Below are positions 17,201 to 25,732 of a stretch of 64,000 bases of DNA, in pieces. This DNA comes from Rhizobium mongolense USDA 1844 (lineage in GTDB: Bacteria > Pseudomonadota > Alphaproteobacteria > Rhizobiales > Rhizobiaceae). The stretch is taken from assembly GCF_000419765.1 (NCBI RefSeq), contig NZ_ATTQ01000013.1:62001-126000 (forward strand), given 5' to 3'. Positions within the stretch are counted from its first letter, which is position 1. Every line of letters begins with the position of its first letter. A program made the translations under genes and the position numbers. The notes beneath the pieces were generated by a model. That model was not told the origin of the DNA, made no database searches, and worked only from the letters and a program-made list of their open reading frames with translations.

Positions 17201-18019
17201 TCAGCTTTGGCTTTGCATCTGGCCCTGATCTTCGACCGTGACCATGACCGAGAGTTTCTCGCCCGGCGTGCCGATGCGCATGCCGGAAACCGGGGCTGCG
17301 TCGCGGTAGCATAGGCCGGAAGCGACGCGGACGTAGCGGGCGTCGGGGCAGATGTCGTTTGCCGGATCGAAGCCGACCCAGCCGAGGCCAGGAATGTGCG
17401 CTTCGCCCCAAGCGTGCGTCGCGGCCTGCTCCGCCTTCCCCTCCATCATCAGGTAGCCGGAGACATAGCGCGTGGGCACCTGCAGTGCGCGAGCCGCCGA
17501 AACGAAGATGTGGGCATGATCCTGGCAAACGCCGCTCTTCTTCTCCATCGCCTGTTCGGCGGTCGTGTCCGTGTTGCTGGTTCCCGGCTTGTAGTCGACC
17601 GCTTCGTGAATGGCCCCCATCAGCGCGTGCATCAGCGCGAGTTCATTGTCCCCGTTTACGGTCCGTATGAGTTCCCTGATGAGCCTGCCGGGCTTGGTGC
17701 GCGGCGTGTCGCGCAGGAACAGCCAAAGCGGGCAAAAGCCTGTATGTGGGCCGGTCACTCCATGGCGATCTTCGGTTTCCACTTCACCCTCGGCGACGAT
17801 GCGCGTCACCTGCTGTTCGCCTTGCAGCGAGACGAGGTTCACATGGTTGCCGAACTGGTCGTCATACTCCACCTCGGGCTTGGCGCCTTCGACATGCAAC
17901 GACCAGTTCAAAACGTTCTGACCGAAGGCTGAGGGCGGTGTCAGGCGCAGCCGCTGCAGCGAGAACTGCGACGGCTCGTCGTAGTGGTATTCGGTGACAT
18001 GGCTAATCTTCAGTCTCAT
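17201..18019 (-). CDS. Transglutaminase-like cysteine protease family protein (copy 3)
   Basis: A 272-residue protein with the N-terminal beta domain (ISHVTEYHYDEPSQFSLQRLRL, DDQFGNHVN) and a transglutaminase core: Cys in EKKSGVCQDHAHIFVSAARAL, His in AATHAWGEAHIPGLGW and Asp in VGFDPANDIC. It is the third gene of a minus-strand operon after the ATP-grasp and alpha-E genes (gap of 12 bp). This is the classical gene order for the predicted alpha-E/ATP-grasp/transglutaminase system, so this copy is probably the dedicated partner. Confidence 0.88.
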   Translation of the reverse strand: MRLKISHVTEYHYDEPSQFSLQRLRLTPPSAFGQNVLNWSLHVEGAKPEVEYDDQFGNHVNLVSLQGEQQVTRIVAEGEVETEDRHGVTGPHTGFCPLWLFLRDTPRTKPGRLIRELIRTVNGDNELALMHALMGAIHEAVDYKPGTSNTDTTAEQAMEKKSGVCQDHAHIFVSAARALQVPTRYVSGYLMMEGKAEQAATHAWGEAHIPGLGWVGFDPANDICPDARYVRVASGLCYRDAAPVSGMRIGTPGEKLSVMVTVEDQGQMQSQS

Positions 18020-18031
18020 CTCATGCCCCGC

Positions 18032-18976
18032 TTATACGTAGAACCGATAGCCGTCGGAAATTTCCATGCCCAGCTGGTTGTTGCGATTGACGAAATCCTC
18101 AAGGAATTCGTGCAGCCCCTGGTCCATGACGTCCTTGATCTGCCTCGTTTGCAATGATGTCCGGATGGCGTCGGCGGTCTCGTGGGCCGACAGCCGTTCA
18201 CCGCCATAACTGCTCGATATGTAGCCGAGGTTGCTGACGATCTTTTCGTAACAATAGGCCAGCGACCGCGGCATCTGGCCATTCAAGATCAGGAAGTCGG
18301 CGATATTGGCCGCCTTGTACTCCTCATCATAGGCCCAGCTATAGGAACGGTGCGCTGAAACCGAACGCAGGATCGATTCCCACTGCACATTGTCGATCGA
18401 GGACCCCACCTGCGAGATGGATGGCAGCAGCACATAGTACTTCACGTCGAGAATGCGGCTCGTATTGTCCGCCCGCTCGATGAAGGTGCCGATGCGCGCG
18501 AAGTTATAGAGCTCGTTTCTCAGCATCGAGCCATGAAAGGCCCCGCGGATAAGGCCCGCGCGCCGCTTGATGACATCGATGACCTCGGGCATTTCGGCCG
18601 CCTTGAGGCGCTTGGAAAGCAGGGCCTTGAGCTCGATCCAGCATTCGTTGGTCGCCTCCCAGGTCTCGCGCGTCAGGGCCGTGCGAACCATGCGGGCGTT
18701 GTTACGGCCGGAATCGATGCACGACATCACGCTCGAAGGGTTCGAATGATCGCGCAGCAGATAGTCGATCGCATCGACCCTGGTGAGTTTGGCGTGCCCT
18801 TCGTCGTAGGCTTCGCGGACACCCGCACTCTGCAGCACGCCATCCCAGTCGTCGTCGCCTGTGCCGCTTCGGGTCAGCGACATGCGCAGGCCGGCATCGA
18901 TAAGACGCGCGATATTCTCGGCGCGCTCGATGTAACGGAACATCCAGTAGAGTCCGTTTGCAGTTCTTCCGAGCAT
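18032..18976 (-). CDS. Alpha-E domain protein
   Basis: A 314-residue all-helical protein starting MLGRTANGLYWMFRYIERAEN, the hallmark of the alpha-E family (DUF403). Further conserved pieces are LRDHSNPSSVMSCI, RIGTFIERADNTSRILDVKYY and QLGMEISDGYRF. Alpha-E proteins accompany circularly permuted ATP-grasp enzymes and transglutaminases; a scaffold or substrate-carrier role has been proposed but not shown. The start is set at 18976, where the codon shares one base with the stop of the ATP-grasp gene (TGATG) and GGAGG precedes it. Translation is thus coupled. Confidence 0.9.
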   Translation of the reverse strand: MLGRTANGLYWMFRYIERAENIARLIDAGLRMSLTRSGTGDDDWDGVLQSAGVREAYDEGHAKLTRVDAIDYLLRDHSNPSSVMSCIDSGRNNARMVRTALTRETWEATNECWIELKALLSKRLKAAEMPEVIDVIKRRAGLIRGAFHGSMLRNELYNFARIGTFIERADNTSRILDVKYYVLLPSISQVGSSIDNVQWESILRSVSAHRSYSWAYDEEYKAANIADFLILNGQMPRSLAYCYEKIVSNLGYISSSYGGERLSAHETADAIRTSLQTRQIKDVMDQGLHEFLEDFVNRNNQLGMEISDGYRFYV

Positions 18977-20385
18977 CAATCCTCCAATACCCAAGTGTCT
19001 TTGGTACCGCCGCCCTGGCTCGAATTGACGACCAGCGAGCCCTGCTTCAGCGCGACGCGGGTCAAGCCGCCCGGAATGATCTGCACCTTGTCGGAAACCA
19101 GCACATAGGGCCGCAGGTCCACATGGCGCGGTGCGATGCCCTTGTTGACGAGGATCGGCACCGTGGAGAGCGACAGCGTCGGCTGGGCGATATAGTTGTT
19201 CGGCCGGGCCTTCAGCTTTTCGGCAAAATCGGCCCGCTCCTTCTTCGAGGCCGTCGGGCCGACCAGCATGCCGTAGCCGCCGGAGCCATGCACCTCTTTC
19301 ACGACGAGTTCTTCGAGGTGTTCCAGCACATATTTCAGGCTGTCGGCCTCCGAGCAGCGCCAGGTCGGCACGTTTTCGAGAAGCGCCTTCCGACCGGTAT
19401 AGAACTCGACGATCTCCGGCATGTAGGAATAGATCGCCTTGTCGTCGCAGATGCCGGTGCCTGGCGCATTTGCGATGGTGATGTTGCCGGAGCGGTAGAC
19501 ATCCATGATGCCCGGAATGCCGAGGGCGGAATCGGCACGGAACGTCAGTGGATCGAGGAAGTCGTCATCGACGCGGCGATAAAGCACGTCGATCGCCTCA
19601 TAGCCGCGGGTCGTGCGCATCTTCACCTTGCCGTCGATGACGCGCAGATCCGCCCCCTCGACCAGTTCCACGCCCATCATGTCGGCGAGGAACGAATGCT
19701 CGTAATAGGCGGAATTGTAGATGCCGGGCGTCAGCACGGCGACGCGTGGCTTGCCCTTGCAGCCGGGGGGGGCGAGCGAGGCAAGCGATTGGCGTAGCAG
19801 ATATGGGTAGTCCTCGACGCGCTGGACCTTGTTCTCGTGGAAGAGTTCCGGAAACATCTGCATCATGGTTTCCCGGTTTTCCAGCATATAGCTGACGCCG
19901 GACGGCGTGCGGGCATTGTCTTCCAGCACGTAGAACTGATCCTCGCCGGTGCGCACGATGTCGGTGCCGACGATATGCGTATAGACGCCGCCGGGCGGGC
20001 GGAAGCCGATCATCTCGGAAAGAAACGTATCGTTCTTCTCGATCAGCTCACGCGGAATGCGGCCGGCGCGGATGATCTCCTGCTTGTGGTAGATGTCGTC
20101 GAGGAAGGCATTCAGCGCAATGACGCGCTGCTCGATGCCCTGAGCGAGCTTCCGCCATTCGCGGCCGGAAATGATGCGCGGGATGATGTCGAAGGGAATG
20201 AGCTTCTCGGAGGAATCCGCATGTCCGTAAACTGCGAAGGTGATACCGGTTTTCCGGAAGATGTTTTCCGCGTCGCGAGATTTGGCAATCAGATGCGCCC
20301 TGTCCTGGGCATTGTACCACTCGAAATATTTCTCATATGGCTGACGGGGATTTTCATCCCCGGTGATCATTTCATCAAATGCCAA
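18976..20385 (-). CDS. Circularly permuted ATP-grasp protein
   Basis: A 469-residue protein of the circularly permuted ATP-grasp type 2 family. Visible family motifs are GITFAVYGHADSSEKLIPFDIIPRII, FYVLEDNARTPSGVSYMLENR, the run after ARVAVLTPGIYNSAYYEHSF, and VVKEVHGSGGYGMLVGP. ATP-grasp enzymes activate a carboxylate as acyl-phosphate and ligate it to an amine. This family is predicted to build a peptide bond on an unknown substrate that alpha-E and transglutaminase partners then process. It is first in the three-gene minus-strand operon. The start is a TTG preceded by GGGGAG; an ATG five codons later is an alternative. Confidence 0.9.
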   Translation of the reverse strand: MAFDEMITGDENPRQPYEKYFEWYNAQDRAHLIAKSRDAENIFRKTGITFAVYGHADSSEKLIPFDIIPRIISGREWRKLAQGIEQRVIALNAFLDDIYHKQEIIRAGRIPRELIEKNDTFLSEMIGFRPPGGVYTHIVGTDIVRTGEDQFYVLEDNARTPSGVSYMLENRETMMQMFPELFHENKVQRVEDYPYLLRQSLASLAPPGCKGKPRVAVLTPGIYNSAYYEHSFLADMMGVELVEGADLRVIDGKVKMRTTRGYEAIDVLYRRVDDDFLDPLTFRADSALGIPGIMDVYRSGNITIANAPGTGICDDKAIYSYMPEIVEFYTGRKALLENVPTWRCSEADSLKYVLEHLEELVVKEVHGSGGYGMLVGPTASKKERADFAEKLKARPNNYIAQPTLSLSTVPILVNKGIAPRHVDLRPYVLVSDKVQIIPGGLTRVALKQGSLVVNSSQGGGTKDTWVLED

Positions 20386-20657
20386 AGGTGTGGCTCCCCT
20401 TCTTTTTGTTCATTTGAATACAATGCAAAAGGCAATGCAAGAACCATGCACAGTTCGAAGAGAAGATTCCTATAATCGCTCTCGGCGCCAAAAACAGCCG
20501 AAAAACCGGGCATTTAGGCGGCTGCATCGCGAGGGCCTGGACGGCCGGTCGAGCGAGCACGACCAAAAAGTGGGCATGTGATTATTTTCCGCCCGCCCCG
20601 TCGAGGCAAATCGCGCCAGTGGACTTTGGGTGGAGCGCGCCCGCAAGGGCCGATGGC

Positions 20658-21881
20658 TCAGCCGTGCCCCGTTCCGCCTGCATTGACGATATCCTCGTCG
20701 ATCACGGCAAGCGCCCGGTTCAGATGTCCTTCGAACACGAGGTTCTGCTCGTCCGCGACCACTCGCAATTCCGGCATGCCTTCCATGCGCACTATATGCG
20801 ATTGCCCAAGGCCCTCCTCAATCCCCTGCCGCAGCAAATCGTAGTAGCGCGTGCCCGGCCCGGTGATTGCGACCGGCATGCGCTCCGTCAGGCTCAGCAC
20901 GCGCGACAGCCCGTTGCCGAGCGCAAGGCCCGCCTGGCGGAAGGCGAAGGCCGGCATGCGATGCCCCTGGCGGGCCTGCGCGGCGATCTTGTCGAGTTCG
21001 GCGACCGGCACGAATTTTGCCGGGATCGTATCGAGCGGCACCTCGAAGGCCGTTCGAAGGATCGCATAGAACCCGGCATGCGCCTCAATGCATCCCTTGG
21101 CGCCGCAACGACAGAGACCGCCATTGGCCATGTGCAGCATATGCCCGAAATTCGGCGCCGATATCTCGTGGCCGCCATGCGGCGTGCGTCTGACAATGCC
21201 GAGGCCGATGCTGTGGCCGAGCGAGAGTGCGGCAAGCGAGCGGAAATCCTCGCCTTTTACATTCTCCTCACGCGCGCCGAGCGCGGCGGCGACGAGCAGT
21301 GTTTCATTGTCCAGGATGATCTTCGCCTGCCATTCCGGACGCAGTGCTGATTCGAAATCGATCTGTTCGCTGCCGAAGATCGGCGACCAGACGAGCACGG
21401 GCTCGAGCGAATTCACCAGCCCTTTGCTGCTGATTGAGATCAGCAAGACTTTGTTGCGGCTGATCCGGGAACGCTCCAGAATACGTGACAAACCCGCCTT
21501 GACCGCAGCCGCGAAGCGCGCCGCCCCGGCAGGGTCATGCGAACGTTCCTCGCTGAAGCGATCGATCAGCTTGCCGGCATAATCCACCAGCGAATATTGC
21601 ACGGCATCCGACGAGATGATGACCACGATCAGATAGCCGCAGTCCCGCCGCTGCCGGAAAAGCACGCGTGGCCGTCCTCTTCCGCTTGCCGCCTGATGCT
21701 CCGATTTCTCGATGATCTGCGCCTTTTCGAGATCGGCGGTGATCGCAGAAACCGTTGCGGAGGAGAGACGCGTGTAGTCGGAAATCTCGGTGTGCGCGAC
21801 CGCGCCGTGGCGGCGGAGAGCGGAAAGCACCAGCACGCTATTCCTCTGCCGGACCAGCTCCGTGCTCGATTTGGTCAGCAT
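20658..21881 (-). CDS. ROK-family transcriptional repressor of the xylose operon (XylR-like)
   Basis: A 407-residue ROK regulator. The N-terminus is a MarR-like winged helix (SALRRHGAVAHTEISDYTRLSSATVSAITADLEK). The rest is a ROK kinase-like fold with the zinc-binding motif CRCGAKGCIEAHAG. It sits divergently in front of xylF with a perfect palindrome in the gap, so it is inferred to repress xylFHG until xylose or a related sugar binds. The start is at MLTKSSTELVRQRN, typical for the family; 22 additional in-frame upstream residues are rejected. Confidence 0.85.
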   Translation of the reverse strand: MLTKSSTELVRQRNSVLVLSALRRHGAVAHTEISDYTRLSSATVSAITADLEKAQIIEKSEHQAASGRGRPRVLFRQRRDCGYLIVVIISSDAVQYSLVDYAGKLIDRFSEERSHDPAGAARFAAAVKAGLSRILERSRISRNKVLLISISSKGLVNSLEPVLVWSPIFGSEQIDFESALRPEWQAKIILDNETLLVAAALGAREENVKGEDFRSLAALSLGHSIGLGIVRRTPHGGHEISAPNFGHMLHMANGGLCRCGAKGCIEAHAGFYAILRTAFEVPLDTIPAKFVPVAELDKIAAQARQGHRMPAFAFRQAGLALGNGLSRVLSLTERMPVAITGPGTRYYDLLRQGIEEGLGQSHIVRMEGMPELRVVADEQNLVFEGHLNRALAVIDEDIVNAGGTGHG

Positions 21882-21971
21882 GAATTGCCGCCCTCTCCCC
21901 GTATTCCGCCCCGCTTTCACACCGAATCTCCAGCCGTTTTTCCGCAATGGAATTTAGCCGGTAGTGCGGTG

Positions 21972-22020
21972 TTGACAGTTGAAAAAATCTCTGACACTAA
22001 ATTTCTCGACTGTCGAGAAA
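21972..22020 (+). promoter_or_regulatory. xylF promoter and ROK operator palindrome
   Basis: TTGACA at 21972-21977 is a good -35 box, with a weak -10 candidate (CACTAA) 17 bases on. Immediately after, at 22002-22020, is a perfect 19-bp inverted repeat, TTTCTCGAC-T-GTCGAGAAA. Its position over the likely transcription start, beside a divergent ROK regulator, makes it the probable repressor binding site. Confidence 0.7.
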
Positions 22021-22107
22021 ATAATTTATGGATTTCTGGACAGCGATCCGCGGCGACCGGAGGAAACATTCGGGCTGGGTCGACCGCAATTCATTCGGGA
22101 GGACAAT

Positions 22108-23148
22108 ATGAAGTCTATTTTGAAGCTGATGGCCGGCACGGCCATCCTCATTTCCGTGCACACGGCGGCCATGGCTGCTGATCTTGTCGTCGGCGTTTCC
22201 TGGTCGAATTTCCAGGAAGAGCGCTGGAAGACCGACGAAGCCGCCATCAAGAAGGCCCTCGAAGCCAAGGGCGCAAAATACATCTCTGCTGACGCCCAGT
22301 CGTCTGCCGCAAAGCAGCTGACAGACGTTGAATCGCTGATCTCGCAGGGCGCGAACGCCCTCATCGTGCTTGCACAAGACTCCGATGCCATCGCCCCGGC
22401 CATCGAAAAGGCCGCCGCCGAAGGCATCCCGGTGGTCGGCTACGACCGCCTGATCGAAAATCCGGCAGCCTTCTACATCACCTTCGACAACAAGGAAGTG
22501 GGCCGCATGCAGGCAAAGGGCGTCTTCGACGCAAAGCCTGAAGGCAACTACGTCTTCATCAAGGGTTCCTCGTCCGACCCGAACGCAGACTTCCTGTTCT
22601 CGGGTCAGATGGAAGTGCTGAAGGCCGCAGTCGACGCCGGCAAGATCAAGAATGTCGGCGAAGCCTATACAGACGGCTGGAAGCCGGAAAACGCGCAGCG
22701 CAACATGGAACAGTTCCTGACCGCCAACGACAACAAGGTTGACGCCGTTGTTGCTTCGAACGACGGCACGGCCGGTGGCGCAATCGCCGCTCTGGACGCA
22801 CAGGGTCTCGCCGGCTCCGTCCCGGTCTCCGGCCAGGACGCCGACAAGGCAGCACTCAACCGCGTCGCCCTCGGCACCCAGACGGTCTCGGTCTGGAAGG
22901 ACTCGCGCGAGCTCGGCAAGCGCGCTGCCGAAATCGCCCTCGATCTCGCCGCCGGCAAGACCATGGACAAGATCGAAGGCGTTGAAACCTTCAACGGCGG
23001 CCCGAAGGGCGTCGCCATGCAGTCCGTCTTCCTGAAGCCGCTGCCGATCGCCAAGGACAACCTCAACGTCGTCATCGACGCCGGCTGGATCAGCAAGGCG
23101 GAAGCCTGCCAGGGCGTCAAAGCCGGTTCGGTTGCTGCCTGCAATTAA
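22108..23148 (+). CDS. xylF: D-xylose ABC transporter substrate-binding protein
   Basis: A 346-residue periplasmic binding protein (type I, ribose family). The signal peptide is residues 1-23, ending AAMAADLVVG. The motifs VGVSWSNFQEERWKTDE, YDRLIENPAAFYITFDN, KGSSSDPNADFLFSGQ and SGQDADKAALNRVALGTQTVSVWKD are those of XylF. It would capture xylose in the periplasm for XylHG. The ATG at 22108 has GGGAGG upstream; an ATG at 21979 in the same frame is rejected because it precedes the operator. Confidence 0.92.
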   Translation: MKSILKLMAGTAILISVHTAAMAADLVVGVSWSNFQEERWKTDEAAIKKALEAKGAKYISADAQSSAAKQLTDVESLISQGANALIVLAQDSDAIAPAIEKAAAEGIPVVGYDRLIENPAAFYITFDNKEVGRMQAKGVFDAKPEGNYVFIKGSSSDPNADFLFSGQMEVLKAAVDAGKIKNVGEAYTDGWKPENAQRNMEQFLTANDNKVDAVVASNDGTAGGAIAALDAQGLAGSVPVSGQDADKAALNRVALGTQTVSVWKDSRELGKRAAEIALDLAAGKTMDKIEGVETFNGGPKGVAMQSVFLKPLPIAKDNLNVVIDAGWISKAEACQGVKAGSVAACN

Positions 23149-23176
23149 ATCGCTACCGCCAGGTTGAAAACAGTGT

Positions 23177-23208
23177 CGGCGCCGCAACGGCAAACCGTTG
23201 CGGCGCCG
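23177..23208 (+). other. Strong intercistronic hairpin between xylF and xylH
   Basis: A perfect 14-bp stem: CGGCGCCGCAACGG (23177-23190) pairs with CCGTTGCGGCGCCG (23195-23208) around a CAAA loop. It begins 28 bases after the xylF stop and is not followed by a T-run. It would protect xylF mRNA from 3' decay or cause partial termination, giving more binding protein than permease. The remaining gap to xylH (about 200 bp) holds no other recognisable feature. Confidence 0.7.
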
Positions 23209-23411
23209 GATGCGGATCGAGATCCGGCGCCAGCCCGGGTAGCGACCGCTGATCGAGCGCCATTATCCATCCCGCCCGATGCCGTCATGGCAGCTGAGAC
23301 CGGATCTGCAGAGATCGGTGATGGTGATAGTTTAAGAACTGGGCGTAAGTGGCGGCGGTTGACTAAGAAGAGCGCCGCAGCCTGCCCAAACGATGGGGGA
23401 ACGGCAAACCC

Positions 23412-24725
23412 ATGGCCGAAACGGTACATTCCACGACTTCCAACGGGCCGCGCAACGCGGAAGCCAATCCGGTGGCGCGCTTCTTCCGCGCGACGGAGAT
23501 CGACACCCGCCTTCTCGGCATGGTCGGCGCGCTGCTGATCATCTGGATCGGCTTCCAGATCATGACCGGCGGCCTCTTCCTGACGCCGCGCAACCTCTGG
23601 AACCTCTCGGTCCAGACCTCGTCCGTCGCCGTCATGGCGACCGGCATGGTGCTGGTGATCGTCACCCGCAACATAGACCTTTCCGTCGGCTCCATGCTCG
23701 GCTTCTGCGGCATGGTGATGGGCGTCTTGCAGGCGCAGGTGCTGCCGCAATATCTCGGCTTCAACAGTCCGGCCACCTGGATCATCACGCTTGCTGCCGG
23801 CCTCATCGTCGGCGGATCGATCGGCATGCTCCAGGGCATGATCATCGCCTTCCTGAACGTGCCGTCCTTCATCGTCACCCTCGGCGGGCTTCTGGTCTGG
23901 CGCGGCGCCACCTGGTTCGTCACCAGCGGCCAGACCGTCGCGCCGATGGATATCAATTTCCGCATCATGGGCGGCGGCACGGACGGCTCGATCGGCGCCA
24001 CGTGGAGCTGGATCGTCGGCGTCATCGCCTGCCTCGCCATCATTGCCAGCATCATCAATTCCCGCCGCCAGCGCCGGCGCTTCGGCTTCCCGCGGCGCCC
24101 GCTTTGGGCCGAATACTTCCTATCGGCCCTCGGCTGCGTGCTCGTGCTCGGTGCCATCGCCGTCGCCAACAATTATTACTGGCCGACAAACATCGCCAAG
24201 AGATATGCGGAGGCAAACAGCATTCCCTGGCCGGAGTCCGGCCTCGATATTCCCTACGGCATTGCCGTGCCGGTTCTGATCGCCGTCATCGTCGGCGCGA
24301 TCATGACCTTCGTCGCGACGCGCCTGCGCTTCGGCCGCTACGTCTTCGCCATCGGCGGCAACCCGGAGGCAGCCGAGCTCGCCGGCATCAAGACCCGCTG
24401 GGTCACGGTACGCATCTTCGCGCTCATGGGCCTGCTCTGCGCTATCGCCGGCGCAATCTCGACCGCCCGCCTCAATGCCGCGACGAACGCGCAAGGCGAG
24501 CTGGACGAACTCTATACCATCGCCGCTGCCGTCATCGGCGGCACGTCGCTTGCGGGCGGCACCGGCACCATCGCCGGCGCCATGCTCGGCGCGCTCGTCA
24601 TGCAGTCGCTGCAGTCCGGCATGGTACTGCTCGGAATCGACAGCCCGCTCCAGAGAATCGTTGTCGGTGTCGTCCTTGTCGTCGCCGTCTGGCTCGACAC
24701 GGTTTACCGCGCCCGCGCCAAGTAA
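23412..24725 (+). CDS. xylH: Xylose ABC transporter permease
   Basis: A 437-residue inner-membrane permease, longer than GguB because of an extra helical insert in the middle (RRRFGFPRRPLWAEYF through NYYWPTNIAKRYAEAN) that is typical of XylH. Conserved stretches are VTRNIDLSVGSMLGF, VPSFIVTLGGLLVWRG and FAIGGNPEAAELAGI (coupling loop). It forms the xylose channel with XylG. The ATG at 23412 follows GGGGAA. Confidence 0.92.
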   Translation: MAETVHSTTSNGPRNAEANPVARFFRATEIDTRLLGMVGALLIIWIGFQIMTGGLFLTPRNLWNLSVQTSSVAVMATGMVLVIVTRNIDLSVGSMLGFCGMVMGVLQAQVLPQYLGFNSPATWIITLAAGLIVGGSIGMLQGMIIAFLNVPSFIVTLGGLLVWRGATWFVTSGQTVAPMDINFRIMGGGTDGSIGATWSWIVGVIACLAIIASIINSRRQRRRFGFPRRPLWAEYFLSALGCVLVLGAIAVANNYYWPTNIAKRYAEANSIPWPESGLDIPYGIAVPVLIAVIVGAIMTFVATRLRFGRYVFAIGGNPEAAELAGIKTRWVTVRIFALMGLLCAIAGAISTARLNAATNAQGELDELYTIAAAVIGGTSLAGGTGTIAGAMLGALVMQSLQSGMVLLGIDSPLQRIVVGVVLVVAVWLDTVYRARAK

Positions 24726-24739
24726 GAGGAGTCCAAACC

Positions 24740-25522
24740 ATGACACACCAAAGCACTCCCCTTGTGGAATTGAAAAACATCTCGATCTCCTTCGGCGGCA
24801 TCCACGCCGTCGACAACGCCTCGGTCGACCTCTACCCCGGCGAAGTCGTTGCCCTCCTCGGCCATAACGGCGCCGGCAAGTCGACGCTGATCAAGATTCT
24901 TTCCGGTGCCTACAGGCGCGACGGCGGCGACATCCTGATCAACGGGGAACCCGCCGACATCCGCAACCCGCGCGATGCGAAGAAATACGGCATCGAGACG
25001 ATCTACCAGACGCTCGCCGTCGCCGATAACGTCGATGCTGCCGCAAACCTCTATCTCGGCCGCGAGATCCGAACGAAGTGGGGCACGCTCGACGACGTCG
25101 CCATGGAGGCCTCTGCCCGCGAGGTTATGGGACGCCTCAACCCGAACTTCAAGCGCTTCAAGGAGCCGGTAAAGGCGCTTTCGGGAGGCCAACGGCAGTC
25201 GGTGGCGATCGCCCGCGCGATCCTCTTCAACGCCCGCATCCTGATTATGGACGAGCCGACGGCAGCCCTTGGTCCCCAGGAAACGGCGCAGGTCGGCGAG
25301 CTCATCAAGCAGTTGAAGAAGGAAGGCATCGGCATCTTCCTCATCAGCCACGACATCCATGACGTCTTCGATCTCGCCGACCGCGTCTCGGTGATGAAGA
25401 ATGGCCAGGTCGTCGGCCACGCCCGCACCGAAGACGTGACCAAGGACGAGGTGCTCGGCATGATCATCCTTGGTAAGGTGCCGCCAAAGGCGATCCCCGG
25501 CCCCGGCGCCATGCAGGTCTGA
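24740..25522 (+). CDS. xylG: Xylose ABC transporter ATP-binding protein, single ATPase domain
   Basis: A 260-residue ATPase with Walker A LGHNGAGKSTLIK, signature ALSGGQRQSVAIARAI, Walker B ILIMDEPTAALG and the switch histidine in ISHDIHDVF. Unlike GguA and enterobacterial XylG, it has only one nucleotide-binding domain, so it presumably works as a homodimer; single-domain partners are usual for this rhizobial XylFHG subtype. It starts 14 bp after xylH with AGAGGAG upstream. Confidence 0.9.
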   Translation: MTHQSTPLVELKNISISFGGIHAVDNASVDLYPGEVVALLGHNGAGKSTLIKILSGAYRRDGGDILINGEPADIRNPRDAKKYGIETIYQTLAVADNVDAAANLYLGREIRTKWGTLDDVAMEASAREVMGRLNPNFKRFKEPVKALSGGQRQSVAIARAILFNARILIMDEPTAALGPQETAQVGELIKQLKKEGIGIFLISHDIHDVFDLADRVSVMKNGQVVGHARTEDVTKDEVLGMIILGKVPPKAIPGPGAMQV

Positions 25523-25543
25523 ACGAATAGACACGTGAACACC

Positions 25544-25582
25544 AAAGTCCGCCGCTCGCAAGAACGGCGGACTTTTCAATTT
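25544..25582 (+). terminator. Rho-independent terminator after xylG
   Basis: AAAGTCCGCCG (25544-25554) pairs with CGGCGGACTTT (25565-25575), an 11-bp stem followed by a T-rich tract (TCAATTTT). It lies 21 bases after the xylG stop and closes the xylFHG transcript. Confidence 0.88.
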
Positions 25583-25655
25583 TGGAGATTGAAGCGCAGG
25601 GCAAGCTAGGCTAAGAACCTGCCATCGGACAGGCGATTCAAACCGCCTCAGGCAT

Positions 25656-25732
25656 GCACCCGTAGCTCAGCTGGATAGAGTGTTGGATTCCGATTCCAAA
25701 GGTCACAGGTTCGAATCCTGTCGGGTGCGCCA
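25656..25732 (+). tRNA. tRNA-Arg, anticodon CCG
   Basis: A 77-base cloverleaf with encoded CCA. The acceptor stem is GCACCCG with CGGGTGC. The D arm is GCTC...GAGT. The anticodon stem is TTGGA with TCCAA around loop TTCCGAT, giving anticodon CCG (codon CGG, arginine). The T arm is ACAGG-TTCGAAT-CCTGT. The gene stands at the exact border between the well-preserved left half of the window and the debris-rich right half, so it may have served as an integration site. Confidence 0.97.

Noticed and set aside
23393..25522. A single 709-residue plus-strand frame covering xylH and xylG
   Set aside because: Its first 440 residues are arginine- and proline-rich out-of-frame translation of xylH; only the part from 24740 is real (XylG).
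25656..25732. Attachment-site repeat of the tRNA-Arg 3' end inside the window
   Set aside because: No second copy of the T-arm/acceptor sequence was found by eye downstream, so island boundaries cannot be claimed from this window.
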